The notes: generated by a model from the letters alone, not told the origin. DNA of 64,000 bases from CAIXQW01 sp046049675 (GCA_046049675.1 JBJORA010000056.1:24302-88301); one strand, 5' to 3'. Counted from the first letter of the stretch, positions 42,647 to 52,955 are shown. Program-made: numbers and translations.

Positions 42647-44320
42647 CTATTTAATGACGCTTATCTTGTGCACTTCTTTGTGTCCAGCAACTTCTACTTG
42701 TACAAAGTATTCTCCGTTTGCGAATTGATCGAGCTGCAAACTTCGCTTTCTGCCACTAAATCTTTCCTTAAACATCAGTTGACCTGTCGTTGAGTATATT
42801 GATAGCAGCGCTTCTTGTTGGTAAGACTTAAAGTCTATACTGCATTGATTATTTGTTGGGTTAGGGTACAGACAAAATCGACTAGGAAGTAAGCTAATGT
42901 CACTGTTGCTTAAAACAAACAACGCAGAATCAAAACTAGCTTTTGCGATGTAGGATCTGCTTTGTCCAGATCCGGTATTATACAAGGTTGTTGTTCCAAA
43001 ATTTATACTGTCACTTAAAGTTATACCACCTACATAAACGCTACCAGTCTTGTCAGCAGCTAAACCGTAAGTATATTCAGACGAATTGCCGTTTGCTTGA
43101 ATAGCAACAACTTCATTTCCTAGGCTATCGTATTTTGCCAAAGCTAAGGTAGTAGACCCACCATTGTTTTTAACCAATAAAGAGGATCCGAAAGATACTT
43201 GCGGACAATTAAAGCTTCCAAACACCATTACGTTTCCCGCATTGTCGACATCTACTTTATTTGCCTCTATTTTAGCCTCAGCATGCACTTTGGCCCAGAC
43301 TGCTGTGCCATTAGGGTTGTATTTTGTTATTGCATGATGTGGGTATTGACAAGTAGTCGTAATATTCCCAGAGAAGCTTACTGAATTTTCATTGTAAAAC
43401 CCAAGTAGGATTATATTGTTGTTATTGTCTATCGCAAGCCCTTGTCCTTTATTTGTGCTTCCGCCAGACCATTTATCTGCCCACATGAGGTTCGCTTGAG
43501 AGTCATATTTTATAATAAACATGGAACTCATGCCAGTATTGCTCAATGTGAATCCACCTAAATCTATTGATGGGCTGAAGAAGTTGCCAGTAATAACAAA
43601 ACTATTTGCATTGTCAGAAGCTACTCCAGTACAAAATTCATTCCCAGTTCCGCCAAAACTCATTGAAAGTAGACTATTGCCGTTGTTGTCAAATTTTGCT
43701 ACAAAAACATCTAAGCCACCTTTGTTAGCTAAATTGTTTGAGCCAATTTCAAGTGATGAGCTAGCAAATTCACCTGTAACAATAATTTCGTTATTGCGGT
43801 TTACACAAACTGCAAAAGATTTTTCGTTTCCGGCATCGCCTATTTTCTTAAGCCAAGTCACACTTCCATTGCTGGAGAGCTTAAGTAGAAAGACATCATC
43901 TCCACCTGAATTTGTAATTGAAACATTGCCTGCTGTAAAGTTCGGGCTGTTGAAATAACCACAAACAAAGATATTGCCGCTGGCATCAGTAGCGATAGCG
44001 CAAGGATATTCATGTAAAGTGCCTTTAAGTTGTACAGCCCACAATGCTGTACCAAGCTTAGAGTACTTTGTAATATATCCATCGGAATAATAAGCATTTG
44101 ACGTATTGGAAATCGAAATCGAATCAAAACTCATGCTAGGCGAAAGCAAATTGCCTGCAACAATTAGGTTGCCTTGATTGTCTGACGCGGCAACGTACAA
44201 GGCTTCGGAAATGTAGCCAGAAGAAGTCACTATGTTTTTTGCCCAATCCCACCTGGGTAATTGGCAAAAAGCAGTGAGGTTAACAAGAACTAGCGTGGCT
44301 AAAGCAAAAAAATTTTTCAT
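42647..44320 (-). CDS. SBBP-like beta-propeller protein with T9SS sorting domain
   Basis: 557 residues. Signal peptide MKNFFALATLVLVNLTAFCQ. About seven repeats share NIFVCGYFNSPNFTAGNVSI, GGDDVFLLKLSSNGSVTWLK; they diverge from the SBBP paralogues at 30-34 kb by lacking the DFDPG loop. C-terminal sorting domain: FCLYPNPTNNQCSIDFKSYQ, FANGEYFVQVEVAGHKEVHK. Expected at the cell surface or outside. Confidence 0.88.
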   Translation of the reverse strand: MKNFFALATLVLVNLTAFCQLPRWDWAKNIVTSSGYISEALYVAASDNQGNLIVAGNLLSPSMSFDSISISNTSNAYYSDGYITKYSKLGTALWAVQLKGTLHEYPCAIATDASGNIFVCGYFNSPNFTAGNVSITNSGGDDVFLLKLSSNGSVTWLKKIGDAGNEKSFAVCVNRNNEIIVTGEFASSSLEIGSNNLANKGGLDVFVAKFDNNGNSLLSMSFGGTGNEFCTGVASDNANSFVITGNFFSPSIDLGGFTLSNTGMSSMFIIKYDSQANLMWADKWSGGSTNKGQGLAIDNNNNIILLGFYNENSVSFSGNITTTCQYPHHAITKYNPNGTAVWAKVHAEAKIEANKVDVDNAGNVMVFGSFNCPQVSFGSSLLVKNNGGSTTLALAKYDSLGNEVVAIQANGNSSEYTYGLAADKTGSVYVGGITLSDSINFGTTTLYNTGSGQSRSYIAKASFDSALFVLSNSDISLLPSRFCLYPNPTNNQCSIDFKSYQQEALLSIYSTTGQLMFKERFSGRKRSLQLDQFANGEYFVQVEVAGHKEVHKISVIK

Positions 44321-44531
44321 TTTGTAGAAGATATAATTATTAGACGTTTATTAGTATCAAACGGTTTGAGGAGATTAATGGAGGTACTTATGAAAAACTT
44401 ACTAGAACGAGGTATACTTGTTGAATACTTATTATGCAAACATGAAGGTAGTCGTTTTGCTTGAAAAACTAAACTTTGATTGCTATTAATTTCATGACGC
44501 GCCTATTAATTAGCGATAAGCATGATTCAGC

Positions 44532-44963
44532 CTACCAGCCATACCCACGTCCATACAACTTCCGTGGCGCCTTATGCCTATCCCAGATGCCTTCGTACCA
44601 TACATCAGTGCTAAAGCTGCCAACTTCTACAATATACCAAATGCCTTTTTTGCGCTGTAGCAAACATTCTACATGGCAGCAATCGTAGTCGTTATTTTCT
44701 GGAAGCACAATTTCTTTGCCATCCGCACGCGCTGCATTGCCTTCAAACCATGCATAGTCGTTGCACACGTTTAATTTATTGATGGTAAAAACAAATTTCT
44801 GCTTGTATTCGCCATACAAAGTATCTCTTAGTTTGTTGAGAATGGCAGTTCTTGCTTTGGCATTGGATGCATTTTTTACTTTGTAGTCGTATAGTGTTTG
44901 CGCATTGGTAAAGGTTGTAGCAAAAATAAAAGTAAGTGCGATAAGTAGGTGTTTGGTTTTCAT
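44532..44963 (-). CDS. Predicted small secreted protein
   Basis: 143 residues from ATG 44963 (signal MKTKHLLIALTFIFATTFTN). The mature part reads as a cone-shaped NTF2/SnoaL-like domain: ARTAILNKLRDTLYGEYKQK, VFTINKLNVCNDYAWFEGNA, CCHVECLLQRKKGIWYIVEV, with a basic aromatic tail (KAPRKLYGRGYGW). The fold is a guess. A consensus promoter lies at 44996-45026. Confidence 0.7.
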   Translation of the reverse strand: MKTKHLLIALTFIFATTFTNAQTLYDYKVKNASNAKARTAILNKLRDTLYGEYKQKFVFTINKLNVCNDYAWFEGNAARADGKEIVLPENNDYDCCHVECLLQRKKGIWYIVEVGSFSTDVWYEGIWDRHKAPRKLYGRGYGW

Positions 44964-44995
44964 AAGTGGTGTCAAGGCTGCTTGCTTAGCCAATG

Positions 44996-45026
44996 CAAAT
45001 ATAAAACTAGAAGCAGTATGGCGCAA
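44996..45026 (-). promoter_or_regulatory. Promoter of the secreted protein gene at 44532
   Basis: Minus strand: TTG (45026-45024), 20 nt, TATATTTG (45003-44996). Exact fit to the consensus; supports ATG 44963 over the longer frame start at 45026. Confidence 0.55.
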
Positions 45027-45054
45027 AGGAGAATTGTGTGGACTTGTTATAATT

Positions 45055-45549
45055 TTACTTTGTTGCTAATTGCCAATGGCAAAATAGTACTACAAAAAAC
45101 AGGACCATCATATATACGCCATCCCAAAACGAGGGCATTGGGTCTTCAACTACTGGTTCTCTTTTGAATAATACTTTAAAGAGAAGCCGCAGTGGCTTTT
45201 GGCACATAAGAAAAAGTATAGGTTGTACACATGGTACACTTTGAATGGCTAAATTAATTCCACCATATATTAGTATAAAAAAAACCAGGTACCCGCTTGC
45301 AAGCAATAGACAGTATAGGTAATGCCTAGAACTACTGAGCATTTTATAATCAAAATAAAACCAGCTGCAAATGCCAATGGTCACCCAAACTGCAAATTCT
45401 TCAAATATAGAACCATCCATTACCTTTATCAGCGAGCCTATCAGCATCAAACCAATCACTATCAAAAGCAAAATTTTGAAGCGCTTGTCAAGTGCTTGCA
45501 AATTTTTCGTCTTTGCTTTAAGCGAACGATGTTTTTGATGGCGCTTCAT
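45055..45549 (-). CDS. Small multi-pass membrane protein
   Basis: 164 residues. A basic N-terminus (MKRHQKHRSLKAKTKNLQAL) is followed by about four transmembrane helices (ILLLIVIGLMLIGSLIKVM, FAVWVTIGICSWFYF, YCLLLASGYLVFFILIYGGI, GVYMMVLFFVVLFCHWQL). No motif or family recognised. The gap upstream (45550-45846) shows nothing. Confidence 0.65.
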   Translation of the reverse strand: MKRHQKHRSLKAKTKNLQALDKRFKILLLIVIGLMLIGSLIKVMDGSIFEEFAVWVTIGICSWFYFDYKMLSSSRHYLYCLLLASGYLVFFILIYGGINLAIQSVPCVQPILFLMCQKPLRLLFKVLFKREPVVEDPMPSFWDGVYMMVLFFVVLFCHWQLATK

Positions 45550-45846
45550 GTTGATAGTAGCGGAATAGTAAATTGCTAATTATTAAGAAGGAAATGCTGT
45601 AAAATAAAAACCAGGCGTTCTAATAATGATGCACGAGGATAGTGTTGATATCAAAAAGCACAGGCATACGATAAATTTTGGCATGTTAGAAAACAGGTTT
45701 GCTCTGTTGATTGCTAGTTTGTCCATTTAATTCCTATTAGGGTCAAGCGGTAAAGTATTAGTTGCATCTGTACTTATTGATAAATTTAGAACTTAATATA
45801 TTGTACTATCTATTAGATTATTATGTTATGCTAGTTAATCACGCAT

Positions 45847-46791
45847 TTATCTCCAAAACTCCCACCATTTAGCGCCATAATAGTTGTCTTGTATTTCCGC
45901 GTCGGAATAATGGTCAAATCGGGACCATAGAACGGCAATATATTTTATGGCCGCTGGCGGTAGTGATCTTTTGCTGCTTTCTAACTCTTCCACTGCAAGG
46001 CTAATTAACCTTTGTAGTTTTTTAAAGGTGATCTCTCTACTGTAAGCAATATGACTTGTAAAACCTAAGTCTTCAAAGTTGTCGCGAATTTGTGCGCGGT
46101 TTAGTTGTACATAACCATCTTTAATAGATTTTAAGCGCTTGTAACCATAATGTGAATTTTTGATGCGTGCTAGCTGATCAATTAGTTCCAACATGTTTTC
46201 GTTTGAAATGCCTTGTTCTGCGTTCGCTTGCGTGCTGTTGAATGAAGACGCAATATTGGCTTGTGGTGCTTGGTTTGCTGCCGTATAGTCAAAGCTAATT
46301 ACATCCACTTCATCTTCATCATTGCAACCATTTAAGAATTTATCGAAGAGCGGAAACAATCCATCAAAGATGGCATCCTCATCTTCGCTAAGTCCAAGTC
46401 TATTTGAACCCTTTGTTTTAAGTTCATCTTCATAGAGGTAAGTATCTGTGCTTGACAAACTGCCTTTGTCGTACCACGAAAATTCAAAAGCCATTGCCGT
46501 CTCCGAACATACGAATAAGCAGGCTTCGTCCGTTATCTTATTGTCGCCATTTAAGAAAAGACTTTTAATCTTTTGTGTTCTATTATCTAGGAAGTCTAAG
46601 TCATAATACACAATCATGCCGCCATTTTTTCGATACACAAGCAGTTTGTCTTCAAGGCCTATACCTGCATCATAATCTATCCAGCTAGCTTTTTCAGTCG
46701 CTGTGATTTCAAAATCTAATTTTTGCGCTAAGGCTTCATTGGAGACTTCGTGTGTTGCCTTTAATACGAAGCCTGAAATGTTCATTCCCAT
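45847..46791 (-). CDS. Cytoplasmic protein of unknown function
   Basis: 314 residues; the second Met (46785) is an alternative start. No signal or membrane segment. The first ~165 residues are acidic and strand-rich. A low-complexity Ala/Gln/Asn linker (about 170-200) leads to a helical C-terminal domain (LELIDQLARIKNSHYGYKRL, ITFKKLQRLISLAVEELESS, KYIAVLWSRFDHYSDAEIQD). The end AKWWEFWR is an aromatic tail like that of the DUF6985-like protein. Family not recognised. Confidence 0.65.
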   Translation of the reverse strand: MGMNISGFVLKATHEVSNEALAQKLDFEITATEKASWIDYDAGIGLEDKLLVYRKNGGMIVYYDLDFLDNRTQKIKSLFLNGDNKITDEACLFVCSETAMAFEFSWYDKGSLSSTDTYLYEDELKTKGSNRLGLSEDEDAIFDGLFPLFDKFLNGCNDEDEVDVISFDYTAANQAPQANIASSFNSTQANAEQGISNENMLELIDQLARIKNSHYGYKRLKSIKDGYVQLNRAQIRDNFEDLGFTSHIAYSREITFKKLQRLISLAVEELESSKRSLPPAAIKYIAVLWSRFDHYSDAEIQDNYYGAKWWEFWR

Positions 46792-47116
46792 GATGCTTAA
46801 ACTTTGTGGTTTATGTGCTGATTTGTGGTTGCAGGTTTATGTTGCTAAATAAAAAACACAATCGTTCAGATATGCTGCACTTTTGCGAGTGATTTATTAA
46901 AGAAGAACTTGTGTTTCAAAAGTATAGAAGTTTTTCCAAAGCGGAGGGGCCAAAGAAGATATTAGCATTTCTATTCATGTATTTATCTTATGCTTGCAAA
47001 CTTGTAGAAGTATATCAATTACATCTACTTTGCCATATTTTTATGACGCTTTCTTGACAGACAGCCTTGCAAAAGCTGCGGCGAAAGCTATATCTTTATA
47101 GTATCAATTTCTTGCT
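46792..47116. other. Divergent intergenic region with a plus-strand promoter
   Basis: TTG (47067-47069), 21 nt, TATCTTTA (47091-47098) is a near-consensus promoter for the gene at 47117, one mismatch in the -7 box. I see nothing else in the region. Confidence 0.45.
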
Positions 47117-48718
47117 ATGTACAAAAGCTCTCTTTTATTCGCTTTTTTCGGTTCATTAGTTGCCTTTCATGCAGCTGCACAGTTTCCAATTCAAACACAA
47201 TATCTTAGTATCAACAATGTACGAGCTGCGGTAAGTGCTAATGGCGATTTGTTCGAAGATACGTCTGCAGGCAATACTGTACCTGCATATGAGTTTCCAA
47301 AGGGTAGCGGCAAAATGGCCAATAGTTTTGCCGGTTTGTGGGTTTGTGCAATCGATTCTACTTATATGGATCACCGTGGCGCAGCAACATTCCGGTCTTA
47401 TAGCCCTCCAGACTACAAGCCTGGCCCGCTAGATGACAGTGGGCATATAAGTAACACATTAAGCTTCGATTGGAATAAGGTTTGGGTAATAACAGATACA
47501 GCTATCAAGATGCACCGTGCGAATCAAATACACACCCTTCAGAATACTGCGCAAGATATTATTACATGGCCAGCATTCGGTAATGTACATGCACAAGGTT
47601 ATCTGGGAGCACAGCTTACTGTTAACAGGGCACTTGCACCTTTTGTAGATTTTAATGAAGATGGTATTTACAATTTTGCCGATGGCGACTATCCTCGCAT
47701 CAAAGGCGATCAAGCGTTGTGGTGCATATACAACGACGATTTGCAGCACCATTTCAATGAGACTATGCCAGTTGGCCTGCAAATATCTCTAATGGCCTAT
47801 GCATATACTTCCAGCGATTTGTATAACGATGCTATATTTCTTGACTATGAACTAGTGCAAAGGAAGAAAGCCAAGTATCATTTTACAACAATCACGCTGT
47901 TAAGTGAAGCTGATTTAGGAGATCCAGAGAATGTTTATATTGGAAGTGATTCTTGCCGACGTATGGGTATCGCGTACAAGCCCACAGGATACGACGCTGT
48001 ATACCAGAATGCTTTGACAATGCAAGGTATAGCGCTAACTAAAAGCCCTGGAGATAGTACTGGCTATTTAGAACCACTGGGAACAGTGTCCACTTACTTT
48101 AATACTAACAATTCTTTTGGCGCGCCGGGTGTATTTACTGCTTTTCTTAATTACAGTTTAGGAAAATTTGGACATGGTGCGCCAATCACACGTAGTTGCA
48201 ATTTACATTCAAACGGTCCTATTTGCCCGTATGTTTACCCCGACGATCCATCTTATAGTCTAGGAAAGAGTGAAGTTGCGTGTGGTAATTCGCCAGATTT
48301 TAGGAGTATTATGCTAGGCACTAAGCCATTTGTGTTTCACTACAACAAACCTGTACACGTAAGCTATTGCGTCTTCAACACACCACTTGGTTCTTTCAAT
48401 GATAATTTTAATGCAATTCGCGCACGTGCCGATACACTTTTAATTAGTACAGGTTTGTGCAATAGCGCTATGTTTTATCCGGCTGCTCTGAGTAGTCATT
48501 CATTGCCGCAAATTTCTATAGTGCCAAATCCTGCGCGTCAGTTTGTAAGCATAAGTTCCTCTAGCTATCCGCAACCATTGCAAATTTTTAATGCGCAAGG
48601 ACAGTTAGTGTATCAACAAACCTTGCGCGCTGAAAGTACAATCAACCTTAGCCATTGGCCACCATCTTTGTACTATGTAAAGCTTGGTGCAAGTACGAGA
48701 TTGATGGTAGTGGAGTAG
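47117..48718 (+). CDS. Secreted protein with T9SS sorting domain
   Basis: 533 residues. Signal peptide MYKSSLLFAFFGSLVAFHAA. The body matches a Bacteroidota family of large secreted proteins with NNVRAAVSANGDLFED, MANSFAGLWVCAIDS and the calcium-loop-like FVDFNEDGIYNFADGDYPRI followed by KGDQALWCIYND. The T9SS domain is SIVPNPARQFVSISSSSYPQ to TRLMVVE. Function unknown; the conserved DxNxDGxY loop suggests calcium binding. The only plus-strand gene in this part of the window besides the barrel protein. Confidence 0.88.
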   Translation: MYKSSLLFAFFGSLVAFHAAAQFPIQTQYLSINNVRAAVSANGDLFEDTSAGNTVPAYEFPKGSGKMANSFAGLWVCAIDSTYMDHRGAATFRSYSPPDYKPGPLDDSGHISNTLSFDWNKVWVITDTAIKMHRANQIHTLQNTAQDIITWPAFGNVHAQGYLGAQLTVNRALAPFVDFNEDGIYNFADGDYPRIKGDQALWCIYNDDLQHHFNETMPVGLQISLMAYAYTSSDLYNDAIFLDYELVQRKKAKYHFTTITLLSEADLGDPENVYIGSDSCRRMGIAYKPTGYDAVYQNALTMQGIALTKSPGDSTGYLEPLGTVSTYFNTNNSFGAPGVFTAFLNYSLGKFGHGAPITRSCNLHSNGPICPYVYPDDPSYSLGKSEVACGNSPDFRSIMLGTKPFVFHYNKPVHVSYCVFNTPLGSFNDNFNAIRARADTLLISTGLCNSAMFYPAALSSHSLPQISIVPNPARQFVSISSSSYPQPLQIFNAQGQLVYQQTLRAESTINLSHWPPSLYYVKLGASTRLMVVE

Positions 48719-48862
48719 GGTGGTCGTGCAAATATTAATTTGCCGACACTAATTGTCAGTTGCGTAAAGTGTGCAGAATACACCTTTTCATTTTACGGTG
48801 AAATTATGGCTATCAAGCTTTTTTTATAATCATGAAGGCTAGCGTTTTTTGCCTACAAGCAC

Positions 48863-49411
48863 TTACATGTCCTCAATATTATGGCCAAGATCAATAAAAT
48901 ATTGTCTTAGCATGCCGTAGGTTTTAATGTCGCCATTGATGTGGCTCCACATTTTTGTTTCCATATACTCGCAACTTAAACAAACATTTAAACTTGATAA
49001 GATGTGGTTTGCTTTGTCATAAAAAACAATCGCATCTCTATAAATTGGTGCGCACATCCAATGCGGTAATTCTTTAACTTCAGTTTGTAGAATTTGCTTT
49101 AGTCTTTCGGCTTGTGGCGCGTTTGCACTAAATGTATGTGTCTTTATGCAGGATGGATGGAATTGTCCCTTGCTATTGATTAAGTATTGTGTGTAGTCAA
49201 ACCGATCTTGCAACTCCAAAAAACGCTCCTTTTCAGCGAGCGTCTGATCGTTAATTCTATCATTTTTGACCTTAAGCTTCTCATATTCAGCAAGACTTCT
49301 TTTCGTATTTTCAATAAATGAGGGCCCTCGTTGAAATGAATATATTTCGAGGTAATCAAATGCAAGGCTGTTAATGTACTCGTTCGTTGATATGTAAGTG
49401 TAATTTGCCAT
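48863..49411 (-). CDS. Cytoplasmic protein of unknown function
   Basis: 182 residues without signal or membrane segment: helical segments (FIENTKRSLAEYEKLKVKND, TLAEKERFLELQDRFDYTQY) and a C-terminal half with CIKTHTFSANAPQAERLKQI and LNVCLSCEYMETKMWSHING. Cys residues are few and not arranged as a metal site. Family not recognised. A shared promoter-like element lies 103 nt upstream. Confidence 0.65.
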   Translation of the reverse strand: MANYTYISTNEYINSLAFDYLEIYSFQRGPSFIENTKRSLAEYEKLKVKNDRINDQTLAEKERFLELQDRFDYTQYLINSKGQFHPSCIKTHTFSANAPQAERLKQILQTEVKELPHWMCAPIYRDAIVFYDKANHILSSLNVCLSCEYMETKMWSHINGDIKTYGMLRQYFIDLGHNIEDM

Positions 49412-49506
49412 GTTGTAAACTTAGGCAGCTTATTGCAATTGTAGTAGCATCGTCATCTTGCAAGACAAGCACTTGTTGCAAATCTATTTTTTGGTAGAGA
49501 GTAGAA

Positions 49507-49560
49507 CAATAGTCAAAAATAGTAATTTATTGCACAAAATTAAGCTTTGTCGATTTAATT
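49507..49560 (-). repeat. Shared promoter-like element, copy before 48863-49411
   Basis: rc of 49514-49521 is TATTTTTG; flank TCAAAAATAGTAATTTATTG then CACAAAATTAAGC follows the pattern of the copies at 56545, 59500 and 61072. The rest of 49412-49711 holds nothing I can name. Confidence 0.5.
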
Positions 49561-49711
49561 CTTAGCTTGCTGCCGATATAAACAAATGTATGAAACTGCC
49601 TTGGCGACATAATGCTTCAACTTCATTTTGCAGACCAAAAGCATTTTCAATAGCAAGCCAAGTATCACACTTCAATCGCCATGTTTAGAGGCATTTACTA
49701 TCTATCGGTAT

Positions 49712-49948
49712 TTACTTTTTGAAATTCTTACACTTCCACCAACACAATACTGTTAAACTAGCCGAAATAAATGCAAGTACACCATAAACCAAAACGGCTT
49801 GCTCGTGATAAACTATACCTATGTTTTGATCAAAGTAGTTACCCTCCTCATTGTAATCCATTCTAGCACGACTGAAAAAGGTCCAACACAGCATTACTGT
49901 TAGTACGGCAAAGATGATTGCTACTACTATTAGTATCCATTTTTTCAT
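49712..49948 (-). CDS. Small two-helix membrane protein
   Basis: 78 residues: helix 1 ILIVVAIIFAVLTVMLCWTF, an acidic loop (YNEEGNYFDQNIGIVYHEQA) and helix 2 LVYGVLAFISASLTVLCWW with a basic tail. Positive residues at both ends put the loop outside. It lies 71 nt after the gene at 50020 in the same direction and may be co-transcribed with it. Family not recognised. Confidence 0.6.
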   Translation of the reverse strand: MKKWILIVVAIIFAVLTVMLCWTFFSRARMDYNEEGNYFDQNIGIVYHEQAVLVYGVLAFISASLTVLCWWKCKNFKK

Positions 49949-50019
49949 TTATCGCTGTTTTACTTTATTGCTGTGAATTTTTGTGTACCGGTGCAATGCG
50001 GCACTAACTAGTTCGCTAA

Positions 50020-50862
50020 TTATTCTTCTTCGCTTTTATCTTCTTCTTTACGCCTCCTTGAATTCATATTAGCAATTAAATCGAAATGTATTTTGCCCTT
50101 ATCATTGTCCTTATCATCATTGGGCTTTTCATTTGATTCCTGACTACCTTGTAGCATTGAGGCTTCAGTAGGCTTACTTAAAGCTTGTTGAATAATATTG
50201 CTTGATTCGCCAAAGTAAGGATTTATATCAATGTGCCGATCATCACCGATGGTTGGTTCTAGTGAATTCTCTAGCACATCAACACGAAAATCGCCACACA
50301 TAATTGACTCATTCGATACGTACAGTGTTTCATCGCCACGTGTATAAGTCAAGTATTCGTTTACCTGCAACGTACTTTCTGTGAGTTCCGTTTTTGATAT
50401 CGTAGAACTAATTGCATTTGCGGTATCATTGTTTGCAGTATCGGTATTAGTGACAACTAAAGAATCATCATGCTGTACCGAGTCAAATATATTTGTTACT
50501 TCCAATTTATTTTCTACGATAGAATCGCCATTTGTTTGGCTAAAAGATAGTTCAACATTAAAAAGCTCAATGCCAAAAACGATAAAAAATGCAATGATAA
50601 ACTTTTGAAATCCAGAGTATCCTTGGATTGCTTTGCTTTCATCTATTTCTATCCTTACCTTCTCAATTTGTGAGGCATAAAATATACCGCAGCCAGATTT
50701 AGCGTGTTTGCTAAAGTATCTATTGAAATCATCAGTTGTAAAATTTCTAAAGTCAATGATTTCTTTCTTGCAATTTTGACAATAGCGCCCTTCTGATGTT
50801 AAATCCATCTTATCAATATTTTCCGTACATGGAGAAGGGAGATTAATTTTAGATTTATTCAT
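50020..50862 (-). CDS. Membrane protein with N-terminal Cys-rich sensor-like domain
   Basis: 280 residues. The first ~65 residues match a Bacteroidota zinc-ribbon-like module: INLPSPCTENIDKMDL, EGRYCQNCKKEIIDFRNFTT and a third Cys pair region SGCGIFYASQI. One transmembrane helix follows (FIIAFFIVFGIELFNVEL, about 87-105), then an acidic, low-complexity periplasmic part rich in Asp, Asn, Ser and Thr. In related proteins this module precedes TonB- or carboxypeptidase-like domains; none is evident here. A shared promoter-like element lies 126 nt upstream. Confidence 0.75.
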   Translation of the reverse strand: MNKSKINLPSPCTENIDKMDLTSEGRYCQNCKKEIIDFRNFTTDDFNRYFSKHAKSGCGIFYASQIEKVRIEIDESKAIQGYSGFQKFIIAFFIVFGIELFNVELSFSQTNGDSIVENKLEVTNIFDSVQHDDSLVVTNTDTANNDTANAISSTISKTELTESTLQVNEYLTYTRGDETLYVSNESIMCGDFRVDVLENSLEPTIGDDRHIDINPYFGESSNIIQQALSKPTEASMLQGSQESNEKPNDDKDNDKGKIHFDLIANMNSRRRKEEDKSEEE

Positions 50863-50970
50863 CGATGCTAATTAGTCTATTGATTGTATGTGAGGATAGC
50901 CATTGCCACATTAGCCATACTGTTAGCGTAAATTTTCTTTTGCACAAACCAATACCAAGAGTTGTCTAAA

Positions 50971-51075
50971 GGCATCGTTATCATAATCAAAAATAATAAT
51001 TTGTAGCACAGAAGTTTCCCTTGGAATGTTAATTTTTTGCTCTTTCAGATATTAGCAGAATAAGTTGGCTATGCA
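50971..51075 (-). repeat. Shared promoter-like element, copy before 50020-50862
   Basis: Contains ATCGTTATCATAATCAAAAA and TAATAATTTGTAGCACA; rc of 50988-50995 is TATTTTTG, 126 nt before the start codon. The TTATCATA part is shared with the copies at 59500 and 61072. Remaining bases of 50863-51217 show nothing. Confidence 0.55.
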
Positions 51076-51217
51076 AAGCTGTACGATGTGAGTTTCAATT
51101 CTAACTTTTTCTTTAATATGAGACGTGAGGACTGCCGGTTTGTCCAACGGCTGTAAATGCAGCGTCCAATAGCCTTAGTATTGTGGGTGCAATATGCGCA
51201 TTTGATACCCCTAAGCA

Positions 51218-52717
51218 TTAAAGGCTATTAATTTTCCTAACAATTACACCTTTTATGGCTCTGATGCTTTGGGGCAACTTTTCATTGTCATTAATTAGTA
51301 CTGCATAGCCTTGTTCAAGCAAAGTAATAATGATGTTGGGCTGTGGAAGAGTTTCATACGCAATTAAGTTTGTGTAGAACATTGCCTCAATTGGTCTGTC
51401 ATAATTAAATAACACACCTTTCGTAATGTTTTGCTTGTGTAGTTTACGAAGCGCAATTGCCCATTCGGTATTTCTGTTGTGTTGTTGAAATGGTTTTACT
51501 CTTTCAATTGTATATCGCAGTGGCAAGGCAATGAGTAGCAATAATACTAGATTGTAAAGCCATCGGTGCTTTTTATCGATGCTATACGCCAATAACCAAA
51601 ACCAAAAAATGGCTGTTACAATAAAAATGGCTGGCGCCGCAATCAGCAAATAGGTTTCTCTTTTGGTGTCGGCTATTGAAAACACGATGAGCGGTATTAA
51701 AATCCATAAGCAAAATGGTAGATAGCAGCTATCCCTAAAGGCCTTATAGGCGCTATACAGCAACCACAGTAATGGCAAGTAAACAAGTTCGCCAAAGATC
51801 ATTCTAATACAATCTACGTAGTACCATGCAGAGCCGCCATGCTTTTGTACTGTCGAATTTAGTGGACGAGTTAGCAATGCAATCAATTCATTGCTCTCAG
51901 CAGGGAAAGCAAAGTGTGTATAGCAAATCCACGACAACGAGACAGCTAGCGCAATACAAGTAAGCACACAAAACTGCGCAAATATCCGCAAACTAGATAC
52001 GCTTTTAGATTGCAATGCAAAGGAAAGCCATATGGGCAATACGACAAATGCTGGCAGGAATTTAGAAAGGAAAGCCAAGCCTATCGTTAAGCCGCAAAGC
52101 ACTAGGTATAAATTATGCTTCTTTGTTTTAATGGTGGAAAGCAACGCCAGCCAAATGGCTAGTTCTACCAAGAAGATAAATATAGTTTCTACATGGTCAG
52201 ATGAAATTCTGCCAGATGCAAGCTCGATAAGCATACCGTGAATAGAGTGTAGAAAAGCAGCTAACCAAGCGATTCTATAATCAAATAGTGCTTTTGCAAT
52301 TTTGAATGTCAACACAATTGATAAAATCGAAGCAATGAGAGAAGGAATGCGAATGGAAATCTCGTTGTTGCCCCCAATATAAATGCTTAGGGACATCAGC
52401 CATAATGGAATAGGTGGTTTAGATAGCCAAATATGATTCCCTGTCCAGTTTGTAGGCAGATACGGAAGGATTGGCTTATCGTATAGGGTAGGAATAAGAG
52501 GATGATGTACAAGATTTTTTGCTACGAGCGCATGATAGCGTTCATCCCAGTCATGCAAATACAAGTCAGTAGAAACATATGCACGCAAGGCAAGTCCGCA
52601 AAGTAATAACAGCAGCAAAGAAAGTAGTATTTTCCCTTGGCTGAGAGATCGCCAAGAAAAGTAGTACCCAAGGGCGCAAATCGTTACTAGTGTTATTGAA
52701 AGAAATATATCGTTCAT
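51218..52717 (-). CDS. Glycosyltransferase family 39 (ArnT/PMT-like) membrane protein
   Basis: 499 residues from ATG 52717; a GTG at 52735 is possible. About 11-12 transmembrane helices. The first periplasmic loop has YLHDWDERYHALVAKNL with the catalytic-type Asp-Glu pair of GT-C enzymes, followed by WLSKPPIPLWLMSLSIYIGG, as in ArnT/GT39 enzymes, which transfer sugars from polyprenyl-phosphate donors. The later KRETYLLIAAPAIFI (Tyr-Leu-pro loop) is also typical. Acceptor unknown (lipid A, protein or glycan). No glycan gene cluster nearby. Confidence 0.85.
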   Translation of the reverse strand: MNDIFLSITLVTICALGYYFSWRSLSQGKILLSLLLLLLCGLALRAYVSTDLYLHDWDERYHALVAKNLVHHPLIPTLYDKPILPYLPTNWTGNHIWLSKPPIPLWLMSLSIYIGGNNEISIRIPSLIASILSIVLTFKIAKALFDYRIAWLAAFLHSIHGMLIELASGRISSDHVETIFIFLVELAIWLALLSTIKTKKHNLYLVLCGLTIGLAFLSKFLPAFVVLPIWLSFALQSKSVSSLRIFAQFCVLTCIALAVSLSWICYTHFAFPAESNELIALLTRPLNSTVQKHGGSAWYYVDCIRMIFGELVYLPLLWLLYSAYKAFRDSCYLPFCLWILIPLIVFSIADTKRETYLLIAAPAIFIVTAIFWFWLLAYSIDKKHRWLYNLVLLLLIALPLRYTIERVKPFQQHNRNTEWAIALRKLHKQNITKGVLFNYDRPIEAMFYTNLIAYETLPQPNIIITLLEQGYAVLINDNEKLPQSIRAIKGVIVRKINSL

Positions 52718-52955
52718 AAAAGGCTTAATCTCCACAACTTAAACACCAGTGTACGATAATCGGAGCGTGCCGTACAGTGCCCCTATTTTTGTCATTTTGC
52801 ATTGCTTATTTGCTTACCAAACTTACAATAATGCAGTGATACAACATGCATTTAAACGCCATGTAGTTTCGCTGCAAGCGAGAGGGGCTAATTATTAAAG
52901 CAGAAATCCTCATAGTACATCTAGGAATGCAGTATCTGTTTTAGTATATGCTAAT